This document shows, piece by piece, positions 46,525 to 57,302 of a stretch of DNA of 64,000 bases (position 1 is its first letter; each line of letters begins with the position of its first letter). Where the stretch lies: assembly GCF_000017205.1 (NCBI RefSeq), contig NC_009656.1, forward strand, positions 1,306,001 through 1,370,000. Reading direction: 5' to 3'. The stretch comes from Pseudomonas paraeruginosa PA7 (lineage in GTDB: Bacteria; Pseudomonadota; Gammaproteobacteria; Pseudomonadales; Pseudomonadaceae). Under the pieces are notes generated by a model that searched no databases, was not told the origin of the DNA, and saw only the letters and a program-made list of their open reading frames with translations. A program made the position numbers and the translations under genes.

Positions 46525-47307
46525 ATGTCCTCGCTCGATCCGTCAGTCCTGTTCGCCGCCCTGCCGTTCAACCTGTGGCAATGGCTGCTGGTCGAACTGG
46601 CCATCGTCCTCGCCTATGTGGTGTTCGGCATCGCCGGCTTCGGCACCGCGCTGGTTGCCGGCCCGTTGCTGGCCGGAGTGCTGCCGCTGTCGCAGATCAT
46701 TCCGCTGCTGGTCCTGCTGGATTTCAGCGCATCGTTCGGCAACTGGCTGCCGGCGCGGCGGCAGGTCGCCGTCACTGAGCTCAAGCGTCTGCTGCCCTGC
46801 ATGCTGCTGGGCTGCGCGCTGGGGGCATACGGACTTCTGGCGCTACGCGCGGAGCTGCTGATGCTGGCTCTCGGCGTGTTCGTCAGTCTCCATGCGCTTT
46901 ACGCGCTGTTCCTCCAGCCACGCGGCCAGCCGCGCTGGCGGGCGACCTGGGCGTTGCCCTTCGGTGTCTTCGGCGGGCTGTTCGGCGCGTTGTTCGGCAG
47001 CGGCGGCTTCCTTTATTCGCTGTACCTGAACGGACGCCTGGCGAGCAAGGAGCAGATGCGCGCCACCCAGAGCGCGCTGATCGGTTGTAGCACCTTCGTC
47101 CGCCTGGGGCTGTTCCTGCTCGCCGGGCTGTATGCCGCGCGCGAGTCCTGGCTGCTCGCCGCCTGCCTGCTGCCGGGCATGGCGCTGGGCCTGTGGATCG
47201 GTCGCCGGGTGACCCTGCGTCTGTCGCGTGAAGCCTTCGTCCGCCTGGTCACCTGGCTGGTGCTGTGCAGCGGCCTGGCGCTGGTCGGGCGCTACCTGGC
47301 CGCTTGA
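46525..47307 (+). CDS. TauE/SafE-family membrane exporter
   Basis: 260 residues with eight or so hydrophobic segments and the DUF81 repeats: YVVFGIAGFGTALVAGPLLAGVLPLSQIIPLLVLLDF near the N-terminus and FGVFGGLFGALFGSGGFLYSLYLNGR in the second half. The family exports sulfite, sulfoacetate and other organic anions. Substrate here unknown. Divergent from a LysR gene; its last 16 bases overlap the convergent deacetylase gene. Confidence 0.9.
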   Translation: MSSLDPSVLFAALPFNLWQWLLVELAIVLAYVVFGIAGFGTALVAGPLLAGVLPLSQIIPLLVLLDFSASFGNWLPARRQVAVTELKRLLPCMLLGCALGAYGLLALRAELLMLALGVFVSLHALYALFLQPRGQPRWRATWALPFGVFGGLFGALFGSGGFLYSLYLNGRLASKEQMRATQSALIGCSTFVRLGLFLLAGLYAARESWLLAACLLPGMALGLWIGRRVTLRLSREAFVRLVTWLVLCSGLALVGRYLAA

Positions 47308-48434
47308 AGCGGCTGCGCCGGGCACAGGCCGAACTGTGCGGCCAGCTCTTCGAGGCGCTGGCGCTGGAAGTCGCGGAACGCCGCGTTGGGCTGCTGCAAC
47401 TCGATGAAGTCGCGCAGCGGGTCGCGCACCGCGCTGCGCACGCCGCTGAGTTCTTCGATCACCGCCAGCCCGCAGAACGGCACGTAGGCTTCCGAGTAGC
47501 CGCCTTCGTGGACCACCACCAGGCGTCCGCCTGCATGCCGCTCGGCCGCGTCGCGGACCATCGCGGTCAGCGCCCGGAAGCTGTCGCTGTGCAATTGCAT
47601 GCGCGCTAGCGGGTCCACCGCGTTGGCGTCGAAGCCACTGGCGACCACGATCAATTGCGGGCGGAAGCGCTCCAGCGCCGGCAACACGATGCGTTGCATG
47701 GCCTGCATGTAGGCATCGTGTCCGCCGCCGGGAAGCAGCGGAACGTTGAGGTTGAAGCCGCGACCGCGATCCTCGCCGATGTCTTCGGCGCCGCTGTAGC
47801 CAGGCGGGAAGCAGCCGTCCTGGTGCAGGGAAATGCTCAACACGTCGTCGCGCCGGTAGTAGATCGCCTGGGTGCCGTTGCCGTGGTGCACGTCCCAGTC
47901 CAGTACCGCGACCCGCTCGACGCCGTGGCGAGCCTTGGCCGCCTCGATGGCCACGGCGATGTTGGCGAAGAAGCAGAAGCCCATCGCCTGGTCCGGCAGG
48001 CAGTGGTGACCTGGCGGACGCGACAGCGCATAGGCGTTGTCCGCTTCGCCGGCGAGCACCGCATCCAGCGCGGCGATGGCCAGGCCGGCGGAGAGTCGGG
48101 CGATCTCGTAGCTGCCCGGGCCGATCGGCGCGTCCTGGCCGAGGCTGCCGCCGCCGGCGTCGCTCAACGCCTTGAAACGTTCCAGATAGTGCGCCGGATG
48201 CACGCGCAGCAGGTCCTCGTCGCTCGCCGGCGGCGCGCTGCGCAGTTGCAGGCGGGCGGTCAGGCCGGACACGTCGAGCAGGCTTTTCAGCCGGCGCTTG
48301 GTTTCCGGTGATTCGGCGTGTCCGGCGGCGGCGGGCGGTTGCACCCAGCCGCCGACCGGCAGGGTCAGCGCGTGCGGGCCGGCGGCGTGCCAGAGGCAGA
48401 GTTCGTCGAAGAAGAAAGCGGTACGTCGGCTCAT
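47292..48434 (-). CDS. Histone-deacetylase-like amidohydrolase (acetylpolyamine/HDAC family)
   Basis: 380 residues. The class II-like HDAC active site is complete: His143-His144 (RPPGHHC), zinc ligands Asp181 and His183 (LDWDVHHGNGTQ) and Asp269 (SGFDAN), and the transition-state Tyr313 (HEGGYSE). P. aeruginosa has such an HDAC-like amidohydrolase, described as deacetylating artificial acetyl-lysine substrates; its natural substrate is not settled. It is the last gene of a LuxR / outer-membrane / MFS / deacetylase set, 29 bases after the MFS gene. Confidence 0.94.
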   Translation of the reverse strand: MSRRTAFFFDELCLWHAAGPHALTLPVGGWVQPPAAAGHAESPETKRRLKSLLDVSGLTARLQLRSAPPASDEDLLRVHPAHYLERFKALSDAGGGSLGQDAPIGPGSYEIARLSAGLAIAALDAVLAGEADNAYALSRPPGHHCLPDQAMGFCFFANIAVAIEAAKARHGVERVAVLDWDVHHGNGTQAIYYRRDDVLSISLHQDGCFPPGYSGAEDIGEDRGRGFNLNVPLLPGGGHDAYMQAMQRIVLPALERFRPQLIVVASGFDANAVDPLARMQLHSDSFRALTAMVRDAAERHAGGRLVVVHEGGYSEAYVPFCGLAVIEELSGVRSAVRDPLRDFIELQQPNAAFRDFQRQRLEELAAQFGLCPAQPLQAAR

Positions 48435-48463
48435 GGTGGATATCCGTGGTTCGGGAGAGGGTT

Positions 48464-49621
48464 TCAGCGTGGCCGGCAGGCCAGGGCCAGCAGCAACGAG
48501 AGGCCGGCCAGGCCGGCGGCGATCGGCAGCAGCGGGAGGAAACCGCCGCTGCTTTCGATGAGTCGTCCGGCCAGCGCCGGGCCGATGGCCAGCCCGCCGC
48601 CGATGACCAGGTTGGAGGCGTTCATCAGGCGGCCGGAGCGGTCCAGGTCGGCGAGGCAGGCGAGGATGAACGGCAGGGCGAAGGTCCAGGTGAACTTGAA
48701 CAGCAGCGCGGCCAGGGCGAAGCGCGCCAGCGGCGGCTGGCCGATCAGCAGGAGGATCGCCGCGGCCATCGCCAGGTAGCCGCCGAGCAGCATCAGGTCG
48801 CGCGGCAGGCGGTTGCCGATGAAGGAGGCGCAGGCCGCCCCGGCGATGCCCATCAGAGTGGCGACGGCGAGTACCTCGCCGCTGGCGCCGGCTCCGATCC
48901 CCGCGCCTTCGGCGATGGCGCCGATGAAGGTCCAGACACCGCTGAGGCTGATATAGAAGGTGAGCACGGCGAGGATGCCCAGCCCGACCCGCAGTCGCGA
49001 GTGAGTCGCGCCGGCACTGGTGCGGGCTTCCGCCGGTGGGCTGCCACTGGGGAAGGCCCGCGACAACGGCAGGGCGAGGCCCATCAGGCCAGCCAGCAAC
49101 AGGTAGCAGGCGGCCAGGCCGAAGCGTTCGAACAGCGCCGGCAGCAGCGCCAGGCCGACGGCGCCGACCACCAGTTGGCCCATCACCCAGAGCCCGTAGA
49201 CCCGGCTCGGGGTGGCGGTGCTGGCGGCGCTGGACAGGCAGAGGATCATCAGCGAGCCGCCGGCGAGGGCGCTGCAGAAACGCAGGGCGAGCAGCAGCGG
49301 GTAGCTGCCGGCCAGCGCCGAGGCCAGGTTGGCGGCGATGAACAGCAGGCCGGCGAGCAGCGCCGCGTGGCGCCAATCGACGCGTTGCAGCCAATGGAAG
49401 GCCGGCAGCGTCGCCAGGCTCATGGCGCCCAGCTCCACCGAAAACAGGTCGCCGACCCGCGCCGGGCTCAGTTGCCACTGGGCCGCCAGTTGCGCGGCGA
49501 CGGCGGGGGCGGTCATCAGGATGGTCGGGGTTATCGCGGCGAACACCACGATGGCCGCGAGCAGCGCGAGGTTGCCGGACACCGGAGAGGCGCTGGCGAG
49601 GGTCTTGTCGGAAGCGTTCAT
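48464..49621 (-). CDS. MFS transporter
   Basis: 385 residues, about 12 membrane segments: NLALLAAIVVFAAITPTILM at the N-terminus, LLALRFCSALAGGSLMILCLSSAASTATPSRVYGLWVMGQLVVGAVG in the first half, GLGILAVLTFYISLSGVWTFIGAIAEGAG opening the second. It lies between the outer-membrane protein gene (12 bases) and the deacetylase gene, suggesting uptake of the deacetylase substrate or export of its product. No substrate can be read. Confidence 0.9.
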   Translation of the reverse strand: MNASDKTLASASPVSGNLALLAAIVVFAAITPTILMTAPAVAAQLAAQWQLSPARVGDLFSVELGAMSLATLPAFHWLQRVDWRHAALLAGLLFIAANLASALAGSYPLLLALRFCSALAGGSLMILCLSSAASTATPSRVYGLWVMGQLVVGAVGLALLPALFERFGLAACYLLLAGLMGLALPLSRAFPSGSPPAEARTSAGATHSRLRVGLGILAVLTFYISLSGVWTFIGAIAEGAGIGAGASGEVLAVATLMGIAGAACASFIGNRLPRDLMLLGGYLAMAAAILLLIGQPPLARFALAALLFKFTWTFALPFILACLADLDRSGRLMNASNLVIGGGLAIGPALAGRLIESSGGFLPLLPIAAGLAGLSLLLALACRPR

Positions 49622-49633
49622 GGCTGCGCCTCC

Positions 49634-50530
49634 TCAGAACACATGGACCAGGCGCAACAGGGCCTGGCTGCCATGGAAAGCATTGTCGGTGGCGACGTTG
49701 CGCGAGAGACCGAACATCAGGCCGTTGCGCCGGTCCAGCCAGTGGCCGAGCTCGAAGCCGAGCTGGGTGTAGCGCTGGTGGGTGTCGTCGAGGGTATGAC
49801 CTTGCAGCTTCAGTTCGCCGCCATCGGCGTGCACCAGCTTGAGGGCGCCGTAGGTGCTCTGGCTGAAGTCGTAGGAGGCGAAGGCTTGCAGGCGATAGAG
49901 CGGTTCCTGTTCCAGGTCGCTGCCGAAGTAGTCGTCGTTCTTCGCGTAGAACTGCGCTTCCAGGTTGGCTTCCAGCACCCAGTCGCGGCCGATGCCCCGG
50001 GTGTAGTTGTAGACGAAGGTGGCGCCCCAGCGGTTGGCGCCGGGCGAGACATCGGGGTTCTTCGCGTGGTACTCGCCCAGCGGCAGGGTGATCAGGGTCA
50101 GCAGGCCGCTGTAGCGGCGCCGTTCCGGGTCGTTGACGAAAAACAGGGTGCCGCCGACCTGGGGATCGCCGAAACCGGTCTCGCCGGCATGCCCGGCGGT
50201 GCCGGGCAGGCGCGCATCGATGTCGACGAAGGGAATGATGAACTGCGGCGTGCAGAGGGGGCCGCAGAGGTCGCTGAAGAACACCTGGCGGTAGGCCACC
50301 GCGTTGGTCTTCAGTTCGGCCTTGCCGTTGCGATCGGCCGGCCCGTGGAACTCATGGGCGCGGGTCGCCGGCAGGTAGAGCACGCCGAGCGTGGTGCCCG
50401 CCGGGGCGCCGAAGAAATCGCGGGCGTTGAGGTCGGCGGCGCCGGCCTCGGCGCCCAGCAGGAGCTGGATGCCGAGCAGCGCGAGGGCGCTGGCGGGCGG
50501 TGCGGCCATCGAGGCGGTGCGGTGGGTCAT
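49634..50530 (-). CDS. Outer-membrane protein, phenol-degradation meta-pathway (PF13557) type
   Basis: 298 residues from 50530, with GGGGAGA upstream. The signal peptide is at the N-terminus (ALALLGIQLLLGAEAGAADLNARDFF). The mature part is a 12-strand-like beta barrel with PAGTTLGVLYLPATRAHEF, YRQVFFSDLCGPLCTPQFIIPFVDID and a terminal ...LLRLVHVF ending in Phe. This is the family of SphA/meta-pathway channel proteins for hydrophobic compounds. It lies in the LuxR-MFS-deacetylase cluster as the likely outer-membrane entry route. Confidence 0.82.
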   Translation of the reverse strand: MTHRTASMAAPPASALALLGIQLLLGAEAGAADLNARDFFGAPAGTTLGVLYLPATRAHEFHGPADRNGKAELKTNAVAYRQVFFSDLCGPLCTPQFIIPFVDIDARLPGTAGHAGETGFGDPQVGGTLFFVNDPERRRYSGLLTLITLPLGEYHAKNPDVSPGANRWGATFVYNYTRGIGRDWVLEANLEAQFYAKNDDYFGSDLEQEPLYRLQAFASYDFSQSTYGALKLVHADGGELKLQGHTLDDTHQRYTQLGFELGHWLDRRNGLMFGLSRNVATDNAFHGSQALLRLVHVF

Positions 50531-50663
50531 GTGTCGGTCTCCCCGGTCGTTGTCTGCCCAGCGTTCGTCGCGCCGGTGGTGGTTGCGCCTCTTCGCAGGC
50601 GAAAGGGCGCCCAAGCCGCCCTTGGCGGGGCGGTCGAAGCGGTGATGGCAGGGTGGAGGGCTG

Positions 50664-51641
50664 TCAGCCAGGCGGGAACTGGTGCAGCAGGTGAGCGATG
50701 CTCGCCTTGTCGTTGACGCCGAGCTTGGAATAGATGGTGCGTATGTGATGGCGCACGGTGTTCGGTGCCAGGCCGAGGTCGCGGGCGATCTGCTTGTAGG
50801 TCTTGCCTTCGCTGAACAACAGGGCGACGTCGCCTTCGCGATTGCTCAACTGTTCGATCGCGCTCGGTTGCCGCGCGGTGAGCAGGTAGAGGTCGCCGAC
50901 CGGCAGCGATTCGATTACCAGCCGCCCGTCGCGGTAGCCTTGCGGGCTGGTCGGCTCCGGCATCTGCGGGCCGGTCCAGCCCGGCCAGGCGCCGAGCAGC
51001 AGGTCGACGAAGCCGCGTTCGGCACAATGCAGCACGCCGTAGCGGTCGCATACCGCCATGGCCAGTGCCTGGCGTTCGAGGGATTCGCGCAGGGCCACCA
51101 GGGTGCGGATCTGGTTGGCCGAGACGGCCGCGGCCAGGTGCGCCGAGAGTTGCCCGAGGAGCAGTTTCTCCTGTTCCGCGAAGGGCGGGCCGCCGGGCGT
51201 GCGATAGAGGGCGACATGGTCGCTGAGGCGGGTGATCGGATCGACGTGGATCACGCAGAGCAATTCACCGATGTGGTGACGCGCGCCAAGCCAGCGTAGT
51301 CCGGCGGTGGCCTGCATGTCGACGGCCACGGCGGTGCCCGGCCGGGCGTGCACCAGGCCGACGGTGATGTCGTCGTGGCTGATCGACTTCCAGTCCTCGA
51401 TATAGTGCTTTTCGAGGTTGAACAGGTGCGCGCTGTGCTCCACCGGCACGCCATCGAGCAGCGCCGCGCGGCCCCACCAGGCGCGCTGGAACGGCACCAG
51501 TCGCTGTAGACGTTCCAACGCGGTGCGGTGGAAGCGCTCCAGGGTCTTGTCGCGCGCCAGTCGGTTGATGTCCAGCACGGCGGCGCTGAATGCCGCGAGC
51601 AAGGCTGCGGATGACGAATGCGGGTCAGTGCTCCCTTTCAT
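50664..51641 (-). CDS. LuxR-family transcriptional regulator
   Basis: 325 residues. The C-terminal LuxR HTH (about 265-320) is LSNREGDVALLFSEGKTYKQIARDLGLAPNTVRHHIRTIYSKLGV. The N-terminal 250 residues look like a GAF-type sensor (HIGELLCVIHVDPITRLSDHVALYR) and lack the autoinducer-domain signature, so it is not an obvious quorum-sensing receptor. It is first on the strand of the outer-membrane / MFS / deacetylase genes (133-base gap) and probably activates them. Confidence 0.9.
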   Translation of the reverse strand: MKGSTDPHSSSAALLAAFSAAVLDINRLARDKTLERFHRTALERLQRLVPFQRAWWGRAALLDGVPVEHSAHLFNLEKHYIEDWKSISHDDITVGLVHARPGTAVAVDMQATAGLRWLGARHHIGELLCVIHVDPITRLSDHVALYRTPGGPPFAEQEKLLLGQLSAHLAAAVSANQIRTLVALRESLERQALAMAVCDRYGVLHCAERGFVDLLLGAWPGWTGPQMPEPTSPQGYRDGRLVIESLPVGDLYLLTARQPSAIEQLSNREGDVALLFSEGKTYKQIARDLGLAPNTVRHHIRTIYSKLGVNDKASIAHLLHQFPPG

Positions 51642-51709
51642 TCTCTCCCCGTCCCACTTTTTATAGTTCTTGGAACCGGCGTCCCGTCGGATCGGCGGTC
51701 GCAGGGTGA

Positions 51710-53374
<1,665 letters not shown>

Positions 53375-53395
53375 GGCTGATTGAAATGAGTGCTG

Positions 53396-53430
53396 CACGG
53401 GGCTGTTCGATTCAGCCCCGTGTCGTTTTC
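53396..53430 (+). terminator. Terminator-type hairpin between guaB and guaA
   Basis: CACGGGGCTG (53396-53405) / CAGCCCCGTG (53413-53422), then TCGTTTTC. Strong stem, modest T-run. It may only partly stop transcription, adjusting guaA relative to guaB. Confidence 0.75.
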
Positions 53431-53453
53431 GAATTCCGTAGCGAGAGATGGCC

Positions 53454-55031
53454 ATGTCCCAAGACATTCACGCCCACCGTATCCTGATCCTCGATTTCGG
53501 CTCCCAGTACACCCAGCTGATCGCCCGCCGCGTGCGCGAGATCGGCGTGTACTGCGAAATCCATCCCTTCGACATGAGCGACGAGGCGATCATCGCCTTC
53601 GCCCCGCGCGGCATCATCCTCGCCGGCGGTCCCGAGTCGGTGCACGAAGCCGACAGCCCGCGCGCGCCGCAGGCGGTGTTCGACCTGAAGGTGCCGCTGT
53701 TCGGCATCTGCTACGGCATGCAGACCATGGCCGAGCAGATGGGCGGCAAGGTGCAGGGCTCCGACCTGCGCGAGTTCGGCTACGCCCGCGTCGACGTGGT
53801 CGGCAAGGCGCGCCTGCTGGACGGTATCGAGGACCACGTGGACGACGACGGCGTGCTCGGCCTCGACGTGTGGATGAGTCACGGCGACAAGGTCACCGAG
53901 ATGCCGGCCGGCTTCCACATCCTGGCCAGCACCCCGAGCTGCCCGATCGCCGCCATGGCCGACGATGCCCGCGCCTACTACGGCGTGCAGTTCCATCCGG
54001 AAGTCACCCACACCAAGCAGGGCCTGCGCATTCTCTCGCGCTTCGTCCTCGACATCTGCGGCTGCGCCGCGCTGTGGACCCCATCGAACATCGTCGAGGA
54101 CGCCATCGCCACCGTGCGCGCCCAGGTCGGTTCGTCCAAGGTCCTGCTCGGCCTCTCCGGCGGCGTGGACTCCTCGGTGGTCGCCGCGCTGCTGCACAAG
54201 GCCATCGGCGACCAGCTGACCTGCGTGTTCGTCGACAACGGCCTGCTGCGCCTGCACGAAGGCGACCAGGTGATGGCCATGTTCGCCGAGAACATGGGCG
54301 TGAAGGTGATCCGCGCCAACGCCGAGGACAAGTTCCTCGGTCGCCTGGCCGGCGTCGCCGACCCGGAAGAGAAGCGCAAGATCATCGGCCGCACCTTCAT
54401 CGAAGTCTTCGACGAAGAAGCCACCAAGCTGCAGGACGTGAAGTTCCTCGCCCAGGGCACCATCTACCCCGACGTGATCGAGTCGGCTGGCGCCAAGACC
54501 GGCAAGGCCCACGTGATCAAGTCGCACCACAACGTCGGCGGCCTGCCGGAGGACATGCAGTTCGAACTGGTCGAGCCGCTGCGCGAGCTGTTCAAGGACG
54601 AAGTGCGCAAGATCGGCCTGGAGCTGGGCCTGCCCTACGACATGGTCTACCGCCACCCGTTCCCCGGCCCGGGCCTGGGCGTGCGCATCCTCGGCGAAGT
54701 GAAGAAGGAATACGCCGACCTGCTGCGCCAGGCCGACCACATCTTCATCGAGGAACTGCGTGCCTTCGACTGGTACCACAAGACCAGCCAGGCATTCGTG
54801 GTGTTCCAGCCGGTGAAATCGGTCGGCGTGGTCGGCGACGGCCGCCGCTATGCCTGGGTCGTCGCCCTGCGCGCGGTGGAAACCATCGACTTCATGACCG
54901 CGCGCTGGGCGCACCTGCCCTACGAGCTGCTGGAAAAGGTCTCGAACCGCATCATCAACGAGATCGCCGGCATCTCCCGGGTCACCTACGACGTGTCGAG
55001 CAAGCCGCCGGCGACTATCGAGTGGGAATGA
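53454..55031 (+). CDS. guaA: GMP synthase (glutamine-hydrolysing)
   Basis: GuaA aminates XMP to GMP. The N-terminal class I glutamine amidotransferase has nucleophile Cys86 ([10 protein letters not shown]) and the His/Glu pair in [10 protein letters not shown]. The ATP pyrophosphatase domain has the PP-loop SGGVDSS at Ser235, and the C-terminal dimerisation domain ends ...[10 protein letters not shown]. 525 residues from ATG 53454, which has GAGAGA at a workable distance; ATG 53448 is too close to it. Confidence 0.98.
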   Translation: MSQDIHAHRILILDFGSQYTQLIARRVREIGVYCEIHPFDMSDEAIIAFAPRGIILAGGPESVHEADSPRAPQAVFDLKVPLFGICYGMQTMAEQMGGKVQGSDLREFGYARVDVVGKARLLDGIEDHVDDDGVLGLDVWMSHGDKVTEMPAGFHILASTPSCPIAAMADDARAYYGVQFHPEVTHTKQGLRILSRFVLDICGCAALWTPSNIVEDAIATVRAQVGSSKVLLGLSGGVDSSVVAALLHKAIGDQLTCVFVDNGLLRLHEGDQVMAMFAENMGVKVIRANAEDKFLGRLAGVADPEEKRKIIGRTFIEVFDEEATKLQDVKFLAQGTIYPDVIESAGAKTGKAHVIKSHHNVGGLPEDMQFELVEPLRELFKDEVRKIGLELGLPYDMVYRHPFPGPGLGVRILGEVKKEYADLLRQADHIFIEELRAFDWYHKTSQAFVVFQPVKSVGVVGDGRRYAWVVALRAVETIDFMTARWAHLPYELLEKVSNRIINEIAGISRVTYDVSSKPPATIEWE

Positions 55032-55055
55032 TCGGATCGCGCCGATGACAGAGGA

Positions 55056-55083
55056 AAGGGCAGCTTCGGCTGCCCTTTTCGTT
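55056..55083 (+). terminator. Terminator after guaA
   Basis: AAAGGGCAGC (55056-55065) / GCTGCCCTTT (55070-55079) with a TTCG tetraloop and a T-rich tail. Confidence 0.9.
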
Positions 55084-55195
55084 TGCTCCGGATCAGCAAA
55101 GCGGCAGTTGCACGGAGCGATGGCTCGCCTTGTCGGCTGGGAAATGAGAAAATCTATCATTTCCCAGCCGCAGTACCCGCGAAGGTGAAGGCTCC

Positions 55196-56587
55196 ATGAC
55201 ATTTACCCGTAGACAAGTGCTCGGCGGCCTCGCCGGGCTGGCGGTGGTCGGCCTCGGCGCCGGCGGCGCGCGCCTCTGGCTGGCGCGTCCGCAGGTGGCG
55301 CAGGAATACGACTACGAACTGATCGCCGCGCCGTTGGACCTGGAGATCGTCCCCGGCTTCACCAGCCCGGCGCTGGCCTACGGCGGCCAGTGCCCCGGCG
55401 TCGAGCTGCGGGCGAAGCAGGGCGAGTGGCTGCGGGTACGCTTCACCAACAGGCTGGACGAGCCGACCACCATCCACTGGCACGGCATCCGCCTGCCGAT
55501 CGAGATGGACGGCGTGCCGTACATTTCCCAACCGCCGGTGCAGCCGGGCGAGAGTTTCATCTACCAGTTCAGGACCCCGGACGCCGGCAGCTACTGGTAC
55601 CACCCGCACCTGATGAGCAGCGAGCAGCTCGGCCGCGGGCTGGTCGGCCCGCTGATCATCGAGGAGCGCGAACCCACCGAGTTCCGCCACGAGAAGATTC
55701 TCTGCCTGAAGACCTGGCACGTGGACGAGCAGGGCGCCTTCACCCCCTTCAGCGTGCCGCGCCAGGCCGCGCGCGAAGGCACCCGCGGGCGCTATTCGAC
55801 GATCAACGGCAAGCATGTGCCGACCATCGACCTGCCGGCCGGGCAGATCGTCCGGGTGCGCCTGCTGAACGTCGACAATACCGTCACCTACCGTCTCAAC
55901 CTGCCCAACGGCGAGGCGAGGATCTACGCCATCGATGGCCATCCGGTGGAGCCGCGCGGGTTCGAGGGGCAGTACTGGATCGGCCCCGGCATGCGCCTGG
56001 AACTGGCGCTGAAGGTGCCGGAGGCGGGCACCGAGCTGTCCCTGCGCGACGGGCCGGTACGCCTGGCGACGATCCGCAGCGTGGCCAGCGCCGAGGCTCC
56101 CGCCGGCGACTGGCCGAAGCCGTTGCCGAAGAATCCGGTGAGCGAGCCGGACCTGGCCAATGCCGAGAAGATCGGTTTCCGTTTCGAGTGGGTCGGGGCG
56201 ATGTCCGATACCAGCGGCAAGAATCCCTATCCGTCGTTCTGGCAGATCAACGGCAAGGCCTGGGAAGGCGGCGAGGAGCACAAGCACAACGCGCCGCCGC
56301 TGGCCAAGCTCAAGGAAGGCCAGAGCTACATCTTCGAGCTGCGCAACATGGCGCAGTACCAGCACCCGATCCACCTGCATGGAATGGCCTTCAAGGTGCT
56401 GGATTCGGACCGTCGGGAGATCGTCCCGTACTTCACCGACACCTACCTGCTGGGCAAGAACGAGACCGCCCGCGTCGCGCTGGTGGCGGACAATCCGGGC
56501 CTGTGGATGTTCCACTGCCACGTCATCGACCATATGGAGACCGGCCTGATGGGGACCATCGCGGTCGGCGAGGCCTGGTGCGGGTGA
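55196..56587 (+). CDS. Multicopper oxidase with Tat signal
   Basis: 463 residues. The N-terminus has a twin-arginine signal (TRRQVLGGLAGLAVVGLG). All four copper motifs are present: His94-Trp-His96 (HWHG), WYHPHL, HPIHLHG and HCHVIDHMETGLM, giving type 1, 2 and 3 coppers with the axial Met in the last. This is a three-domain laccase/CueO-like periplasmic oxidase. There is no long Met-rich insert as in CueO, so cuprous-oxidase activity is uncertain. The stop overlaps the next start (GTGA). Confidence 0.93.
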   Translation: MTFTRRQVLGGLAGLAVVGLGAGGARLWLARPQVAQEYDYELIAAPLDLEIVPGFTSPALAYGGQCPGVELRAKQGEWLRVRFTNRLDEPTTIHWHGIRLPIEMDGVPYISQPPVQPGESFIYQFRTPDAGSYWYHPHLMSSEQLGRGLVGPLIIEEREPTEFRHEKILCLKTWHVDEQGAFTPFSVPRQAAREGTRGRYSTINGKHVPTIDLPAGQIVRVRLLNVDNTVTYRLNLPNGEARIYAIDGHPVEPRGFEGQYWIGPGMRLELALKVPEAGTELSLRDGPVRLATIRSVASAEAPAGDWPKPLPKNPVSEPDLANAEKIGFRFEWVGAMSDTSGKNPYPSFWQINGKAWEGGEEHKHNAPPLAKLKEGQSYIFELRNMAQYQHPIHLHGMAFKVLDSDRREIVPYFTDTYLLGKNETARVALVADNPGLWMFHCHVIDHMETGLMGTIAVGEAWCG

Positions 56588-57126
56588 CTAAGCTGATCAG
56601 CAACGGCAAGGGCTACCCGACGGTAAAAGGCGTGCGTCCGATCATCGATCGCAGCCGGGACCCGCATTTCATGCGCGAGGCCCTGGCAGAGGCGGAAAAG
56701 GCCGCGGCCCTCGGCGAGGTGCCAGTGGGCGCGGTGCTGGTGCGCGAGGGCGAGATCATCGGTCGCGGCTTCAACCAGCCGATCAGCAGCCACGATCCCA
56801 GCGCCCACGCCGAAATGGTGGCGATCCGCATGGCCGCGGCCGAGGCGGGCAACTACCGGCTGCCGGGCAGCACCCTCTATGTGACGCTCGAGCCGTGCGG
56901 CATGTGTTCCGGGCTGCTGGTCCATGCGCGCATCCAGCGCCTGGTTTACGGCACGCTCGAACCCAAGTCGGGCGCAGTGGAAAGTCGTGGGCGATTCTTC
57001 GAGCAGGAGCATCTCAACCACAGGGTCATGGTCGAGGGCGGCGTGCTGGCCGAGGAGTGCAGCCAGGCGCTTTCGGCGTTCTTCCGCGCGCGGCGCGAAG
57101 CGGCGAAGAAGCCTCGCGAAGACTGA
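56584..57126 (+). CDS. tadA: tRNA-specific adenosine deaminase
   Basis: TadA converts A34 to inosine in tRNA-Arg(ACG). Zinc and catalytic motifs: HAE (DPSAHAEMVAI) and PCGMC (LEPCGMCSGLLVHARI), plus GRGFNQPISSHDP. GTG 56584 is used because GCGAGG is well placed and it overlaps the oxidase stop, giving 180 residues. A GTG at 56632 would give a 164-residue protein closer to E. coli TadA. Coupling of tadA to a copper oxidase is unusual. Confidence 0.93.
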   Translation: MTKLISNGKGYPTVKGVRPIIDRSRDPHFMREALAEAEKAAALGEVPVGAVLVREGEIIGRGFNQPISSHDPSAHAEMVAIRMAAAEAGNYRLPGSTLYVTLEPCGMCSGLLVHARIQRLVYGTLEPKSGAVESRGRFFEQEHLNHRVMVEGGVLAEECSQALSAFFRARREAAKKPRED

Positions 57127-57216
57127 CGGATGTTTCTCTTTTCGAACGCTCCGGCTGAAACGTTAAAGCACGTCCTTGCCCCTTCCTCTCCTTCAAAAGC
57201 CATCTGCATCAATTAT

Positions 57217-57236
57217 TTATCCGGATATTTCGGACG
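57217..57236. promoter_or_regulatory. TATCCGGATA palindrome upstream of the permease
   Basis: TTATCCGGATAT at 57217-57228 contains the 10-base palindrome TATCCGGATA (57218-57227), followed by TTTCGGACG. It stands in a short AT-rich island and matches the sites at the DUF2239 promoter (58826-58875). It is 287 bases before the permease ATG, near the expected start of its leader. Confidence 0.6.
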
Positions 57237-57302
57237 ATCGGCATAGGCGTAAAGTCGTAGTCGCCGCGCGCTTCCTCTGTCGAATTGTGTGATATTTTGC
57301 AC

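Noticed and set aside
47292-47307. Overlap of deacetylase and TauE-like gene ends as an error or frameshift
   Set aside because: Both proteins end at family-typical lengths; a 16-base convergent overlap is acceptable in this compact genome.
50664-51641. Quorum-sensing receptor (LuxR with autoinducer domain)
   Set aside because: Only the C-terminal HTH matches; the N-terminal half does not show the autoinducer-binding signature.
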